NCBI RefSeq assembly: GCF_030344915.1
Contig: NZ_CP128233.1
Coordinates: forward strand, 434,001 to 498,000
Length of the DNA: 64,000 bases
Direction: 5' to 3'
From: Neopusillimonas aromaticivorans
GTDB lineage: Bacteria > Pseudomonadota > Gammaproteobacteria > Burkholderiales > Burkholderiaceae_B
Below are positions 7,356 through 16,552 of the stretch, in pieces (the first letter of the stretch is position 1; each line of letters starts with the position of its first letter). A model generated the notes under the pieces. That model made no database searches. It was not told where the DNA came from and saw nothing but the letters and a program-made list of their open reading frames with translations. The position numbers were made by a program, and so were the translations under genes.

Positions 7356-8045
7356 ATGACCCAAGATAAAGACATCCGCGAAATGACCGCTGACACGATT
7401 GGCCGCGACATCCTTCAAGCCCTGGTGCAAGAAATCAAACTGCTGCCTGACCTCTGGATCAAGATGACCCAGAAGAAGCAAGACGACATCATCAACCGCC
7501 TGCGTGCCCGGGTCGAATACAACGTGCGCATGGCCGTTCATCTGATCGCCAGCGAAAACCGTACCACCATCATCGGCGACCTTGAGCAGGTGACCAGCAA
7601 AGACGGCATCAAAGCGCAGTTCAAGATTTCATCGAACAGCAGTGGGCGTCATCACCTGTTCGACAGTGTCGGCAAAGCCTGCCTGATCGTCATTGCTGAT
7701 GCTGAAGAAACCGTTGGCGGAATGGAAGACATCAAGGGCGAGTCCGATCAGCGCAGCATGGACCTGGGCAAGGAATACACCGACCAAGACGGCGACGGCA
7801 TGGATCGCAGCGGTGATGACATCGTTGATGCAGAAATCATTTCCATTGAGCACCAGCCCCTGCAGGTTGAGCTGCAGCAGGCGTGGGATGACGGGTACAC
7901 CGCAGCCGAAGAAGGCAAGCCAGAGAGTGACTGCCCTGTGATGGCCGGGCCCCTGCGCATCGAATGGGTGAAGGGCTGGAAAACATGGCACGAAGAACGC
8001 GGCACTCAGAGTGAAGACGCCGACACCACCACGGAGGGTGCGTGA
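7356..8045 (+). CDS. Phage protein with C-terminal ribosome-modulation-factor-like segment
   Basis: 229 residues. The N-terminal 90 residues (DIINRLRARVEYNVRMAV) resemble a cell-division-inhibitor or DUF-type phage domain. Residues about 175-212 carry the RMF/CrfX-like pattern AWDDGYTAAEEGKPESDCP then LRIEWVKGWKTWHEE. In host RMF that fold binds 70S ribosomes and helps form inactive 100S dimers; here it might touch ribosomes or merely share the fold. Its stop overlaps the next start (TGATG). The frame is intact. Confidence 0.6.
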   Translation: MTQDKDIREMTADTIGRDILQALVQEIKLLPDLWIKMTQKKQDDIINRLRARVEYNVRMAVHLIASENRTTIIGDLEQVTSKDGIKAQFKISSNSSGRHHLFDSVGKACLIVIADAEETVGGMEDIKGESDQRSMDLGKEYTDQDGDGMDRSGDDIVDAEIISIEHQPLQVELQQAWDDGYTAAEEGKPESDCPVMAGPLRIEWVKGWKTWHEERGTQSEDADTTTEGA

Positions 8046-8341
8046 TGTCGATTACTCGAAAGCTGATCCGCGTTGACGGTACCGAAACGGTGCTCGTAGG
8101 GCCCCACGCACTTCGCGACATCGCACAAATGATCGGTGCTGACACGCTCGACGTGGTGATGCTTCGCCACATGGGCGAGCCGCTTCACACGATGCTAGTT
8201 GATGACGAGGGCGCGGTTAAAGGTTTAGCCGTGAATGAAAAAGCCACCAGGCTGTATCACCTGAACTGCGCCCCCGGTGCCACATGGGAAATCCACGGTG
8301 ACGTGATCATCGTTCCCGATGGCGATTTTGCGGAGATTTGA
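8045..8341 (+). CDS. Phage hypothetical protein, DUF3846-like, 98 aa
   Basis: The segment VDDEGAVKGLAVNEKAT, then a YHLNC stretch and GDVIIVPDGDF, is a recurrent small-phage-protein signature that I associate with DUF3846. Activity is unknown. The start at 8045 overlaps the previous stop. Confidence 0.6.
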   Translation: MSITRKLIRVDGTETVLVGPHALRDIAQMIGADTLDVVMLRHMGEPLHTMLVDDEGAVKGLAVNEKATRLYHLNCAPGATWEIHGDVIIVPDGDFAEI

Positions 8342-8344
8342 GAA

Positions 8345-8626
8345 ATGGATATTAAAAAAGCAATTGAGCGCGTCAGCTCCCTGAAAGAAGCAGCCCGTCG
8401 TATTGACAAGGCCATTGAGCGCAGCGAGTTCAAGGGGTACGGCAGGCCGGTTCGTGTATCGGCGGATGTATATGTGGAAGACGCGGGCGACATTCGAGTC
8501 ATGCTTGATAAAGAAGGCTGCATCGCGCTGCTGCGTGCCACAAAAAACGAGTACGAAGCTGAGATAACCAAGCTGCAGCCCGTCATCGACATGGCTAATG
8601 CAGCATTGAAAGGAGTGCTGTCATGA
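8345..8626 (+). CDS. Phage hypothetical protein, 93 aa
   Basis: A mostly helical small protein (KAIERVSSLKEAARRIDKAI, and a C-terminal NEYEAEITKLQPVIDMANAA helix), likely coiled-coil. It overlaps the start of the SbcC-like ATPase by 4 bases, so it may act with it. Not assigned to a family. Confidence 0.55.
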   Translation: MDIKKAIERVSSLKEAARRIDKAIERSEFKGYGRPVRVSADVYVEDAGDIRVMLDKEGCIALLRATKNEYEAEITKLQPVIDMANAALKGVLS

Positions 8627-10424
8627 AACTCACCCACATCAGCATCAGCAACGTGCTGGGCATCGCCGCCGCCGACATCGAGGTCTTCACGCCGGTCACC
8701 TTGTTCTGCGGTCCGAACGCCGCCGGCAAGAGCAGCATCCGCGAAGCCGTACGCGCCGCATTCCTGGGCATGCCAGAGCGCGTGCTCAAGAAAAAGACTT
8801 TGGCCAACTGGTGCACGACGGCGAGAAGGTCGGCAGGGTCGATATCGAGTTCGACGGTGGCGCGGCCGGCTTCCTGGCGCCGAAGGGCGAAATGATGCTG
8901 CGCCACAGCTTCACGATGGACGCCTGGGAGCCCATCGAAGCCGCCCTGCCCTATTGCCTGGATCCCGCACTGTTTGGCCGGGCCAGTGCCGACGAGCGCC
9001 GTCAGTTGCTGTTCACGGTAACCGGTGCCAGCGCCAAGACTTCAGACATTGTCGAAGCAATGAAGCAACGCGGCCTGGTTGAAGACGTTATCAACGCCGT
9101 TACCCCCATGCTGCGCAGTGGCTTCCCAGCCGCTGCAAAGTATGCCGAGGAACGGTGCCGTGACGCCAAGGCGGCATGGAAAGCCGTCACCAGTGAAACG
9201 TACGGCCACAAGAAGGCCGAAGACTGGGCGGCGACCGCCCCCGAGGTTGACATCGCAGAACTGGAGCAGATGGCCACCCAGGCCGAAGCGCTGAAAAGCA
9301 AACTCGGTACCGAACAGCAACGCCTGGGCGCAGCCGAGCAACGCTGGAAGGCTTGGACCGCTTACCAGCAGCAAGCCGAAGCCGACGCCAAGGTCTTTGC
9401 CAAACTGGAAAGCCTGGAAAAGAAACTGGACCACGACCAGAGCGACCTTCTGAAATGGCAGGACAAGGTCAAAGTCTTGGAAGGCATGGCCGGTACCGGG
9501 CCCCGGGTGGGGCTGGTGCATGATTTGGCGGCTTGCCTGGATGACGTTTACAACGAGGGCGACAACAGCTTCACGATTCCAGCAGATCTCGATGCTCGAA
9601 TTTTGGCTGCGTTCAGACAGTACGAGGCCGCGCACGGTCCACTGGACGCCCAAGCCGACCCTGACGCTGCTGCCCAGCTTCCGGAAGCCATTCGCGCCCG
9701 CGACTTGATGCAGAGCGCAGTCAATAACACCCGCCGTGACATCGATGCCGCCAAGGCTGCCGGGGCCCGGATGGGACAAGCGCCTGAACAAGTCACTGAA
9801 GAAGCGGTTGGCGAAATCCAAGCCATTATCAGCACGCACAACCGCGAACTGGCTGATGTCACCGCACGACTGGACCGGCTTCGTCAAACACAACAGGCTG
9901 CCAAACTGGCCGAACAGAACACCGCCAAGGCGCGTGAACATCATGCAACGGCACAAGCATGGCAAACGGCCATTGATGCCCTTTCACCCGACGGCATCCC
10001 GGCAGAAATCCTGCGCCGTGCCATCGGTCCCGTAAACCGCGAGCTGGCACGCTGCAGCCAGGCATTCGGCTGGGGCCAGGTCGTCATCGATGGCGAAATG
10101 GGAATCTACGCAAAAGACCGGGCCTATGCCCTGCTATCGGAGTCCGAGCGCTGGCGTGCAGATGTGTGCCTCGCCCTGGTGCTGGCCGACCTATCAGGTG
10201 CGCGCCTGGTGGCCATTGACCGAATGGACGTACTGGAGACACGCGCACGGGGCGGGTTCATCGACGCCCTGGATATCCGGGCCGAAGAAGGCAAGTTCGA
10301 TACCGCTTTGGTGTTCGGCACGCTCAAGGCCTTGCCGGATCTGTCCGCCTACCCGCAGACGACAGCCCACTGGGTTGACGCCGGCGCACTCACCACCACT
10401 CAACACGAAGCTGTGGCCGATTGA
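8623..10424 (+). CDS. SbcC/RecF-like ATPase (frameshift in A run at 8791-8795)
   Basis: An SMC-type ATPase of phage recombination operons. Walker A GPNAAGKSS lies at residues 30-38. A long coiled-coil region (about 180-430, rich in E, Q, K and A) follows, and the C-terminal ATPase half has LLSESERWR and the Walker-B-like ARLVAIDRMDVLE. The A5 run at 8791-8795 lacks one A; restoring it joins VLKKKDFGQLVHDGEKVG and gives about 600 residues. With the Fe-S exonuclease and RecT upstream it should serve end processing or DNA tethering. No SbcD-like partner is seen. Confidence 0.75.
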
Positions 10425-10444
10425 GGCCCAACCAAGGAATAAAT

Positions 10445-11065
10445 ATGAGCACACCATTGAACCGCGTTGAAACATTGCTGCAGAACAGCGACAAGGCCCT
10501 CTACATTCACCAGATCGTTGCTCTGGCTGATGTCGGTGAAAAGGAAGCGAAAACCAGCATCAAGACGCTACACGACATGGGTCAGATCGAAACGATTCAA
10601 ACGCCCGGGCGCTGGGGTAACCGGTATGCATGGCTGGCCGCCAAGCCGGTCATCAGCGAACCAGTGGTAATTGCAGAGGCGGATCAGGTTGACAAAGTCG
10701 CGGATCGGCAAGAAAGCCTGGTTGACAAAACACCGAATTTGCAATGTCCGACCGAAATCACCGGAGACGGAAGTGGCGAGGCATTGCCGGACGCTTCGCA
10801 GGATGAGCGAGCAGCGCCACCAGCCTGCCATGAGCCTGAAATTCACCAGCAATGGCCATGGGCTGAAACCACTCCAGAACTGATTCGCGTGAATTACGCC
10901 GTCGCCGTACCCAAGCGCCCCTTGCGGATCGTAAAAAGCTTGGCCCGGGCCGAGGCACTGGCACTGTCTGCGGTGCGCCGTGGTGCCAAGGGCGCGGAGG
11001 TATTCGCACTCATGCCGGTTGGCCACGCCAAGCAGGAGGCGGTCTTTCAGGAGGCCATCGCGTGA
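10445..11065 (+). CDS. Phage protein with N-terminal winged-helix-like domain, 206 aa
   Basis: The start at 10445 follows AAGGAATAAAT. The first 65 residues read as a winged helix: LNRVETLLQNSDKALYIHQI, EAKTSIKTLHDMGQIETI, then GRWGNRYAW. A disordered middle and a basic end (KSLARAEALALSAVRRGAKG) follow. Possibly DNA-binding. No known family beyond that. Confidence 0.6.
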   Translation: MSTPLNRVETLLQNSDKALYIHQIVALADVGEKEAKTSIKTLHDMGQIETIQTPGRWGNRYAWLAAKPVISEPVVIAEADQVDKVADRQESLVDKTPNLQCPTEITGDGSGEALPDASQDERAAPPACHEPEIHQQWPWAETTPELIRVNYAVAVPKRPLRIVKSLARAEALALSAVRRGAKGAEVFALMPVGHAKQEAVFQEAIA

Positions 11066-11544
11066 AACCCCTTTTCCGCCAACCGTCGAGCCGTGAACTG
11101 CGTCGGGCCAAACGGCGAGACGTGACCCCGCCCCCACCCGTCCCTATGTTCATTCGGATGCAAAACGTCCTGGCACCGCTGGAGCGAATCATTGACGATA
11201 TCGAGCAAACCGGTGATGTAACGGCGCTCAATGGCACGCCAGTGTTCAACCTACCGCACGAAAGTGGCAGGCAATACCACACGATGGCACCTGCCATTGA
11301 TGGGATCGCTGATTTCTACGAAATGTTCTGGGCGCGGCGCAAGCAGCATAAGGTGCTTGCCGGCATCCGCCAGCTGGCCAAGCGCCTGCACTACAGCATG
11401 CCAATTACTGAGCGTGAAATTGCAGCAGCCAAAGACGACATGGTGTCCATGCGTAGCATCGTGCCGATGCTGACAGAAAGCGAGGCAACGGATCTGATAT
11501 TGCAGACTCAGATCAAGGCGGAAATTGAGGCAAGAAAAGCATGA
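11062..11544 (+). CDS. Phage hypothetical protein, 160 aa
   Basis: A helical protein with a basic N-terminus (SSRELRRAKRRD). Repeated Met/Ile-rich helices, including AIDGIADFYEMFWARR, occur through the centre. It overlaps both neighbours by 4 bases, so it is translated in series with the methyltransferase. Function unknown. Confidence 0.6.
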   Translation: MKPLFRQPSSRELRRAKRRDVTPPPPVPMFIRMQNVLAPLERIIDDIEQTGDVTALNGTPVFNLPHESGRQYHTMAPAIDGIADFYEMFWARRKQHKVLAGIRQLAKRLHYSMPITEREIAAAKDDMVSMRSIVPMLTESEATDLILQTQIKAEIEARKA

Positions 11545-13120
11545 TCAGACAACAATACTCACTGGATATCAACGACGAACTGATTGTCGACAACTTCGCC
11601 GGCGGTGGCGGTGCGTCTTGCGGCATTGAGTTGACTCTTGGCCGACATGTGGACGTTGCTATCAACCACGACCCCAAGCCGTTGCGATGCATGAGGCCAA
11701 CCACCCACAGACAAAGCACTATTGCGAATCCGTCTGGGACGTAAACCCGTTGGAAGTCACTCAAGGCCGCCCCGTTGGTTTGGCTTGGTTCTCGCCGGAC
11801 TGTAAACATTTCAGCAAAGCCAAAGGCGGCAAGCCCGTCGAAAAGAAAATCCGCGGACTCGCCTGGATTGTTATGCGCTGGGCGGCACTGGTCCGGCCGC
11901 GAGTCATCATGCTTGAGAACGTGGAAGAGTTCAAAACATGGGGGCCTCTTACAGAGGACGGCCGACCATGCCCGTCACGCAAAGGCAAGACCTTTCGCAG
12001 CTTCGTTCATCAGCTGCAAGAAAAAGGCTACGCCGTCGAAACCCGAGAACTTCGGGCCTGCGACTACGGTGCGCCGACCATTCGCAAACGTCTGTTCATG
12101 ATCGCCCGGTGCGATGGCCAGCCCATCGTCTGGCCAGAGCCTACACACGGCGCTCCGGATAGCGAAGGCGTCAAAGCAAAACGCCTGAAGCCATGGCGTA
12201 CGGCCGCTGACTGCATCGACTGGTCCCTGCCCTGCCCCTCGATTTTTGAGCGGGCCAAGCCGCTTGCTGACAACACCATGAAACGAATTGCACGAGGCCT
12301 GAAGCGTTACGTGCTGGATAGCGGCAACCCGTTCATCGTGAAGTGCAACCACACCAGCAACCGAACGGTTTATGACTGCTTTCGGGGTGGCGCCATCGAT
12401 GAACCGGTCAAGACGATTACGGCCAGCCACGGCATGGGTCTGGCAGTTCCATACCTCGTGGGTGCGGGCGGCCCTGAATATGCTGGCAAGCCGAAATCAG
12501 CCGACACGCCATTCAATACGCTGACAACTGAGAATCACACGCACCTTGTCACTGCCTTTTTGGCAAAGCACTTCGGCGGCAATTACACCGGCTCTGGGGC
12601 TGATCTTGCCGAGCCGGCGCACACGGTAACCGCAGCCGATCATCACGCCTTGGTCACATCCCACCTTGCCAAACTGCGAAACAACCAGTTCGGCCAGGAC
12701 AATCGGGAGCCGGTACCAACGCTGACAGCAGGAGGTGGCCACGTTGCCGAGGTCAGAGCCTTCCTGGTGAAGTATTACAGCGAAGGCGGTCAAGATCAGG
12801 ATTGCCGGGAGCCGATGCATACCATCCCGACAAAAGATCGTCTTGGCCTGGTCACCGTCGCTGGGCAGGAATACCAGATCGCTGACATCGGCATGCGAAT
12901 GCTGGAGCCTCACGAACTCTACGCGGCACAGGGCTTCCCCGGCAGCTACATCATCGCCCCAACCATCAACGGCAAACAACTGCCGAAGCACGCTCAGGTT
13001 CGAATGTGCGGCAACTCAGTATGCCCTCCTCTGGCTGCGGCACTTGTGGGTGCCAACGTGCCAGAAATGGCGGCATGGGGAGCAAACGAAAAGCACGCCA
13101 TCGAAGCATTGGTGGCATGA
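11541..13120 (+). CDS. Phage C5-cytosine DNA methyltransferase (frameshift near 11676)
   Basis: A Dcm-family enzyme. Motif I appears as IVDNFAGGGGASCGIEL. Motif IV reads SPDCKHFSKAKGG, with Asp-Cys in place of the usual Pro-Cys, a variant I associate with phage enzymes. ENVEEF is motif VI, and MCGNSVCPP near the C-terminus is motif X. One A is missing at 11676-11677; repair gives NHDPKAVAMHEANHP and a protein of about 525 residues. No restriction endonuclease lies beside it, so it is a solitary methylase that probably protects phage DNA from host restriction. Confidence 0.85.
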
Positions 13121-13160
13121 CTTATCCCCAATTCCTGTGAATAACTTTTTGGACAAATAC

Positions 13161-13466
13161 ATGACAACGACTGCAACCCCACGGCCAGACACGTTTTTCA
13201 TTGGACTGGATCAAACGCGATCAGTGAGGCGTCTCGGGCTGGGCCCCAAGTTCTATGACAGTGGCGTTTCCATCCCTGAGCTGGTCGAGCAACCAGACGG
13301 CCCCTATGTGACGCATGCCGATTACCTGAAGTTGCTGCATCTGGCCACGCTCCGTGAAGCGGTCAACATGGTGTTGGAGGCCGAGGTTGAAAGACTGCTG
13401 ACTGAACGTGAAGCAAACAGCGCCGCTGAAGTAAGTGGCCGGCCGATGAAAGTGGAGGTGTTATGA
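13161..13466 (+). CDS. Phage hypothetical protein, 101 aa
   Basis: The start at 13161 is taken because the longer frame overlaps the methyltransferase. The protein has a Thr-rich N-terminus and two helices (YLKLLHLATLREAVNMVLEA, then EVERLLTEREANSAAEV). Its stop overlaps the next start. Unknown function. Confidence 0.5.
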   Translation: MTTTATPRPDTFFIGLDQTRSVRRLGLGPKFYDSGVSIPELVEQPDGPYVTHADYLKLLHLATLREAVNMVLEAEVERLLTEREANSAAEVSGRPMKVEVL

Positions 13467-13707
13467 GCAATGTAAAGATGCCGAATCCAGTGGCTTTTCG
13501 CAGTAAAGACACTCCGTACCTGTTCAGCCTTGGGGTCCGCAAACGGTTGGATTTGACGGCCTCATCACAACCGAACAAGCCGAAAACTACGCCCAGGCTC
13601 GTGTGCGTGAAGCGCTGGAGAAAGCCGCAGGGTTCTGCTGCGACATGGACTACCTGAGCGATGTGGCCAGAGCTATCCGCGACCTGACTCAGAAGGAAGG
13701 AACATGA
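13463..13707 (+). CDS. Phage hypothetical protein, about 81 aa (frameshift near 13530)
   Basis: The first 22 codons are in one frame. After CAGCCTTGGGG the sequence continues in another frame as GLITTEQAENYAQARVREAL, then EKAAGFCCDMDYLSDVARAI, to the TGA at 13705-13707, which overlaps the next ATG. One missing base at about 13530-13535 explains the break. Small helical accessory protein, role unknown. Confidence 0.45.
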
Positions 13708-13988
13708 CAGACAACCAACGAGCCGCGTTTGAGGCTGAAATGCGCAAAGATTTGGGTATGCCTGAGTACGTAGAGCTTAATTGGGAAGCTGACTACGTAG
13801 CGACAGCCTGGAAATACTACCAAGCCGCCCTTGCATCGCCAGAGGCACAGGCTTTGCGCAAGGATGCTGAGCGTTACAGGTTCATCAGGCCGGGTGATGC
13901 AACGGTCTGGTGTAGTTCTGGCGACTACCCCATGGAAAATGAAAATCTTGACGCCGCTATCGACGCTGCAATGGAGGAACAGAAATGA
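13704..13988 (+). CDS. Phage hypothetical protein, 94 aa
   Basis: It carries the ALRKDAERYRFIR segment and a C-terminal LDAAIDAAMEEQ helix. This pairing is widespread in small phage accessory proteins of Proteobacteria with no assigned role. Four-base overlaps join it to both neighbours. Confidence 0.6.
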   Translation: MTDNQRAAFEAEMRKDLGMPEYVELNWEADYVATAWKYYQAALASPEAQALRKDAERYRFIRPGDATVWCSSGDYPMENENLDAAIDAAMEEQK

Positions 13989-14206
13989 CAACTAATCAAC
14001 TTGCGGTGGGTGATGTTGTGCAAATTTCGCCTGATACAGGCAATGAAATGTTCGCCGCCTGCTTCATGACTGTTACCGAGCCGAAGCCGTGGGGCGCTCA
14101 AGGATATGTCCGAATCCCCGGCGGCGGCGACGCTTATTACCGGGCGAAGCACGAGCATATGGTCCTGATTGGCACTGCCGAATGGATGATGGAGGATTTA
14201 GCATGA
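13985..14206 (+). CDS. Phage hypothetical protein, 73 aa
   Basis: A small beta-rich protein. VGDVVQISPDTGNEMFAACF, then VTEPKPWGAQGYVRIPG, fits an SH3-like barrel. It overlaps the previous and next genes by 4 bases. Unknown function. Confidence 0.55.
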   Translation: MTTNQLAVGDVVQISPDTGNEMFAACFMTVTEPKPWGAQGYVRIPGGGDAYYRAKHEHMVLIGTAEWMMEDLA

Positions 14207-14634
14207 CCGACAATATCAAACTACCGCCCGAGTTCCGCAGCGGCAACAGCATCCCTGTCGAACGGGCAACAATTGCCCGCGAACGTATGGTTGAGATTCT
14301 TACCGCCGCCATCGAAGCCGACCGGCAGGCAAGGGGTGAGCCGGTTGATGTGAATTGGGTACGTGATGGTATAGCAAACTTCATTGCTGACAATTGGCCT
14401 GACAGGAAGCATTCCCTCAATGAAATTGAGAGAGGCATCAGGCAGATTGAGATTCGACCACCACAACCTCAACAAATCCCCGAGGGCTACAAGCTGGTGC
14501 CGATTGAGCCGACAGACAGAATGCTTAGAGCGGCTTATCACGCTATTGAATCAGAGGCCATTATCACTACGGTCTGGTTACGCAAAACTGTCTACAAAGC
14601 CATGCTCGAAGCCGCGCCAGAGGTGAAGCCATGA
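14203..14634 (+). CDS. Phage hypothetical protein, 143 aa
   Basis: The start at 14203 overlaps the previous stop. The last half contains the PEGYKLVPIEPTDRMLRAAY pattern with the YKAMLEAAP end, recurrent in proteins encoded in phage accessory operons and not functionally assigned. No catalytic motif. Confidence 0.6.
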   Translation: MTDNIKLPPEFRSGNSIPVERATIARERMVEILTAAIEADRQARGEPVDVNWVRDGIANFIADNWPDRKHSLNEIERGIRQIEIRPPQPQQIPEGYKLVPIEPTDRMLRAAYHAIESEAIITTVWLRKTVYKAMLEAAPEVKP

Positions 14635-14936
14635 CCGCCCTACTACACACTCAAATCCAAACGCTACGCAAGTACCAAGCATGGCGCACTGGCGAAGATG
14701 AGCGAACGATGGACGAGGCAGGTATCGTGCCCAGAGCCATCACATCAGCGCTTGATGGCGTGCTTGATTTTGCAGAGAACCATTTGCGTGACGCCACGAA
14801 AAAGGTTGAGCCCCTGAAGTATGGCGGGCCTGATTCTGACGACTACGTTACCGGATGGAATGACGCTATCAGGGCATTTGGGTTTAGGCAGCGACAGCCG
14901 AATGAGCAGCCAAATCAAAACACGGAGAAACCATGA
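14631..14936 (+). CDS. Phage hypothetical protein, 101 aa
   Basis: A helical protein (QIQTLRKYQAWRTGEDERT, then PRAITSALDGVLDFAENHLR). It is similar in layout to small phage proteins near excisionases. Four-base overlaps on both sides. Unknown function. Confidence 0.55.
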   Translation: MTALLHTQIQTLRKYQAWRTGEDERTMDEAGIVPRAITSALDGVLDFAENHLRDATKKVEPLKYGGPDSDDYVTGWNDAIRAFGFRQRQPNEQPNQNTEKP

Positions 14937-15181
14937 GCATCACGCCTGCAGCTACCGCGCGTCAGCCATTCCGTGGCATTGTCGGCATATCCCCCGCGCG
15001 CTACATTCGTTTGCCCTTGTTCGAGACCGTAACCGGCTATACCGAAAAAGCTGTACGGCGAAAAATCGACGATGGCATCTGGCTTGAAGGGAAGGAATAC
15101 ATGCGCGCCCCTGACGGCCATATTCTTGTTGACCTGGAGGGATACTACAAATGGGTAGAAAACCAACGACAGGCGGGGTAA
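14933..15181 (+). CDS. Excisionase-like DNA-binding protein
   Basis: 82 residues. The core ETVTGYTEKAVRRKIDDGIW, then EGKEYMRAPDGHILVDLEGY, is a winged-helix/MerR-like fold seen in phage excisionases, with a DNA-reading helix and an aromatic-rich wing. It overlaps the integrase start by 31 bases. It should bend attachment-site DNA and steer the integrase to excision. Confidence 0.7.
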   Translation: MSITPAATARQPFRGIVGISPARYIRLPLFETVTGYTEKAVRRKIDDGIWLEGKEYMRAPDGHILVDLEGYYKWVENQRQAG

Positions 15182-16515
15182 GCCCAATGGGCGAACGGAT
15201 TCAGGTTCGCATTCATTGGAAAGGCAAAGAACTGCGCCCTACGCTCAATTTGAAACCTACCGCCGCGAATCTAAAGCATGCCCAACGAATACGGCAAGCC
15301 ATACTCGAGGACATTAAACTTGGCTCATTACGGCTGGCCGAATATTTTCCAGACTATCGCCACTTGGATGATCACACCAACACCGACGGACGCACACTCA
15401 AAGACTGGGCTGAACTATGGCAAAGCTTGGCCAAGCGTAGTCTGGAAAAATCGACCATGGATATCTATGTTCGTCACTTGAAAGCCTACTGGCTATCGGC
15501 TTTCGGGCTGGAGCACCCGGCAAGGATCACGCACGAACGCATACTTGCGCACCTGGCCACACTGGCCAGTGACCGCCTGGATGAACGGACCGGGAAGCTT
15601 GTAAAAGGATTGGGGCGTAAAACGCAGAACAACATCATGATCCCTTTGCGGGCCGTGTACGGCCTGATCTGCAAGTCGGACAAAACGATTACGGATCCGA
15701 CCGGGGGAATCGACAATCTGAAAATTCAGCGATCACCACCAGATCCGTTCACGCTCGATGAGGTTGAAGCCGCCCTGCAGGTCGTGGAAAAGAAATTCGG
15801 CAAAGAGCTGGCTGACTATTTTGAGTTCGCCTGTTTTGCCGGGCTTCGCTCGAGCGAACAGATCGCCCTGCTCTGGCAGGATGTCGACATACGCAGTGGC
15901 ACGCTGCTGGTTCGACGCGCTCGAGTGCTGGCCAACGATAAGGAGCGCACCAAAACAGCGGTTCAGCGAGAGGTTGAATTAAACACTCGAGCTCGCGCCG
16001 TTATCGAACGACAAAGGGCCGTCACCCAGTTGACCGGTGAACACGTGTTCAGAAATCCGTTTACCGAGAAGCCTTGGCATGACGAACAGATCCAGCGACG
16101 GCGTTGGGAAACCGCGCTCAAGATTGCTGGCATCCGATATCGGCCACCAAAGGAGTGCCGAGATACCAGCGTCACCCTGGCACTGATGGCTGGGGCTGAT
16201 CCCGTATGGGTTGCCGCACAGCATGGCCACAGTCTTCAGGTCATGATGCGCGATTACGCAAAGTGGATTCCAGGAGCCGATAAGGGTCGAAATTTGGCAG
16301 CTATCGACAGGGTTCTTTTAGCGAATTCCGCAGTAGAACCGCAGTACGAATACGCCAGAAAAGAAAAACCCTGTAAAAACAGGGCTTTGTCTTTAAAACT
16401 TTGGCGGAGATGGAGGGATTCGAACCCTCGATACGGGTATAAGCCGTATGCTCCCTTAGCAGGGGAGTACCTTCAACCACTCGGCCACATCTCCGAATTA
16501 AGCCCTGAATTCTAG
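15151..16515 (+). CDS. int: Phage tyrosine integrase
   Basis: 454 residues. An arm-binding N-terminus (DUF3596-like, residues 14-58) and a core-binding domain (about 80-180) precede the catalytic domain. Visible catalytic residues are Arg233 (AGLRSSEQ), Lys about 264-268, Arg337 (ECRDTS), His358 or His360 (AAQHGHS) and Tyr369 (MMRDYAKW). Cys replaces the usual first His of the HxxR box. A GGAGG ribosome-binding site supports the start. Residues from about 418 onward are translated from the antisense of tRNA-Ser, so the true end after integration is a product of the att junction. It integrates the phage at the tRNA 3' end. Confidence 0.9.
   Translation: MGRKPTTGGVSPMGERIQVRIHWKGKELRPTLNLKPTAANLKHAQRIRQAILEDIKLGSLRLAEYFPDYRHLDDHTNTDGRTLKDWAELWQSLAKRSLEKSTMDIYVRHLKAYWLSAFGLEHPARITHERILAHLATLASDRLDERTGKLVKGLGRKTQNNIMIPLRAVYGLICKSDKTITDPTGGIDNLKIQRSPPDPFTLDEVEAALQVVEKKFGKELADYFEFACFAGLRSSEQIALLWQDVDIRSGTLLVRRARVLANDKERTKTAVQREVELNTRARAVIERQRAVTQLTGEHVFRNPFTEKPWHDEQIQRRRWETALKIAGIRYRPPKECRDTSVTLALMAGADPVWVAAQHGHSLQVMMRDYAKWIPGADKGRNLAAIDRVLLANSAVEPQYEYARKEKPCKNRALSLKLWRRWRDSNPRYGYKPYAPLAGEYLQPLGHISELSPEF
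16361..16384 (-). terminator. Terminator of tRNA-Ser, supplied by the phage side
   Basis: The stem CCCTGT/ACAGGG with loop AAAA lies beyond the tRNA 3' end, and on the minus strand it is followed by TTTTTCTTTT. It lies inside the integrase reading frame, so the phage attachment region brings a replacement terminator for the tRNA. Confidence 0.65.
16402..16494 (-). tRNA. tRNA-Ser (anticodon GCT)
   Basis: The minus strand folds as a class II tRNA. The acceptor is GGAGATG/CATCTCC, the anticodon arm CTCCCCTGCTAAGGGAG has anticodon GCT, and there is a long variable arm. The T arm reads GAGGGTTCGAATCCCTC, and the 3' end GCCA is encoded. It is the integration target of the prophage to its left. Confidence 0.95.
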
Positions 16516-16552
16516 CACAAGAAAACGGGGCTTGGGGCGCAGATCGCCAGTT

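Larger units (their letters stand above)
1..16402. mobile_element. Lambdoid-type prophage, right part, integrated at tRNA-Ser
   Basis: Divergent cro/cI genes, operators, a recombination module, a solitary DNA methyltransferase, an excisionase-like gene and a tyrosine integrase abutting the 3' end of tRNA-Ser define a temperate phage. The arrangement is lambda in mirror image: the cro-cII arm runs leftward on the minus strand, and the recombination-integration arm runs rightward on the plus strand. No replication, lysis, packaging, head or tail genes are seen, so the element continues left of the window and the distal attachment site is not visible. Most genes overlap by 1-4 bases, as in compact phage operons. 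Whether it is inducible cannot be judged. Confidence 0.9.
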
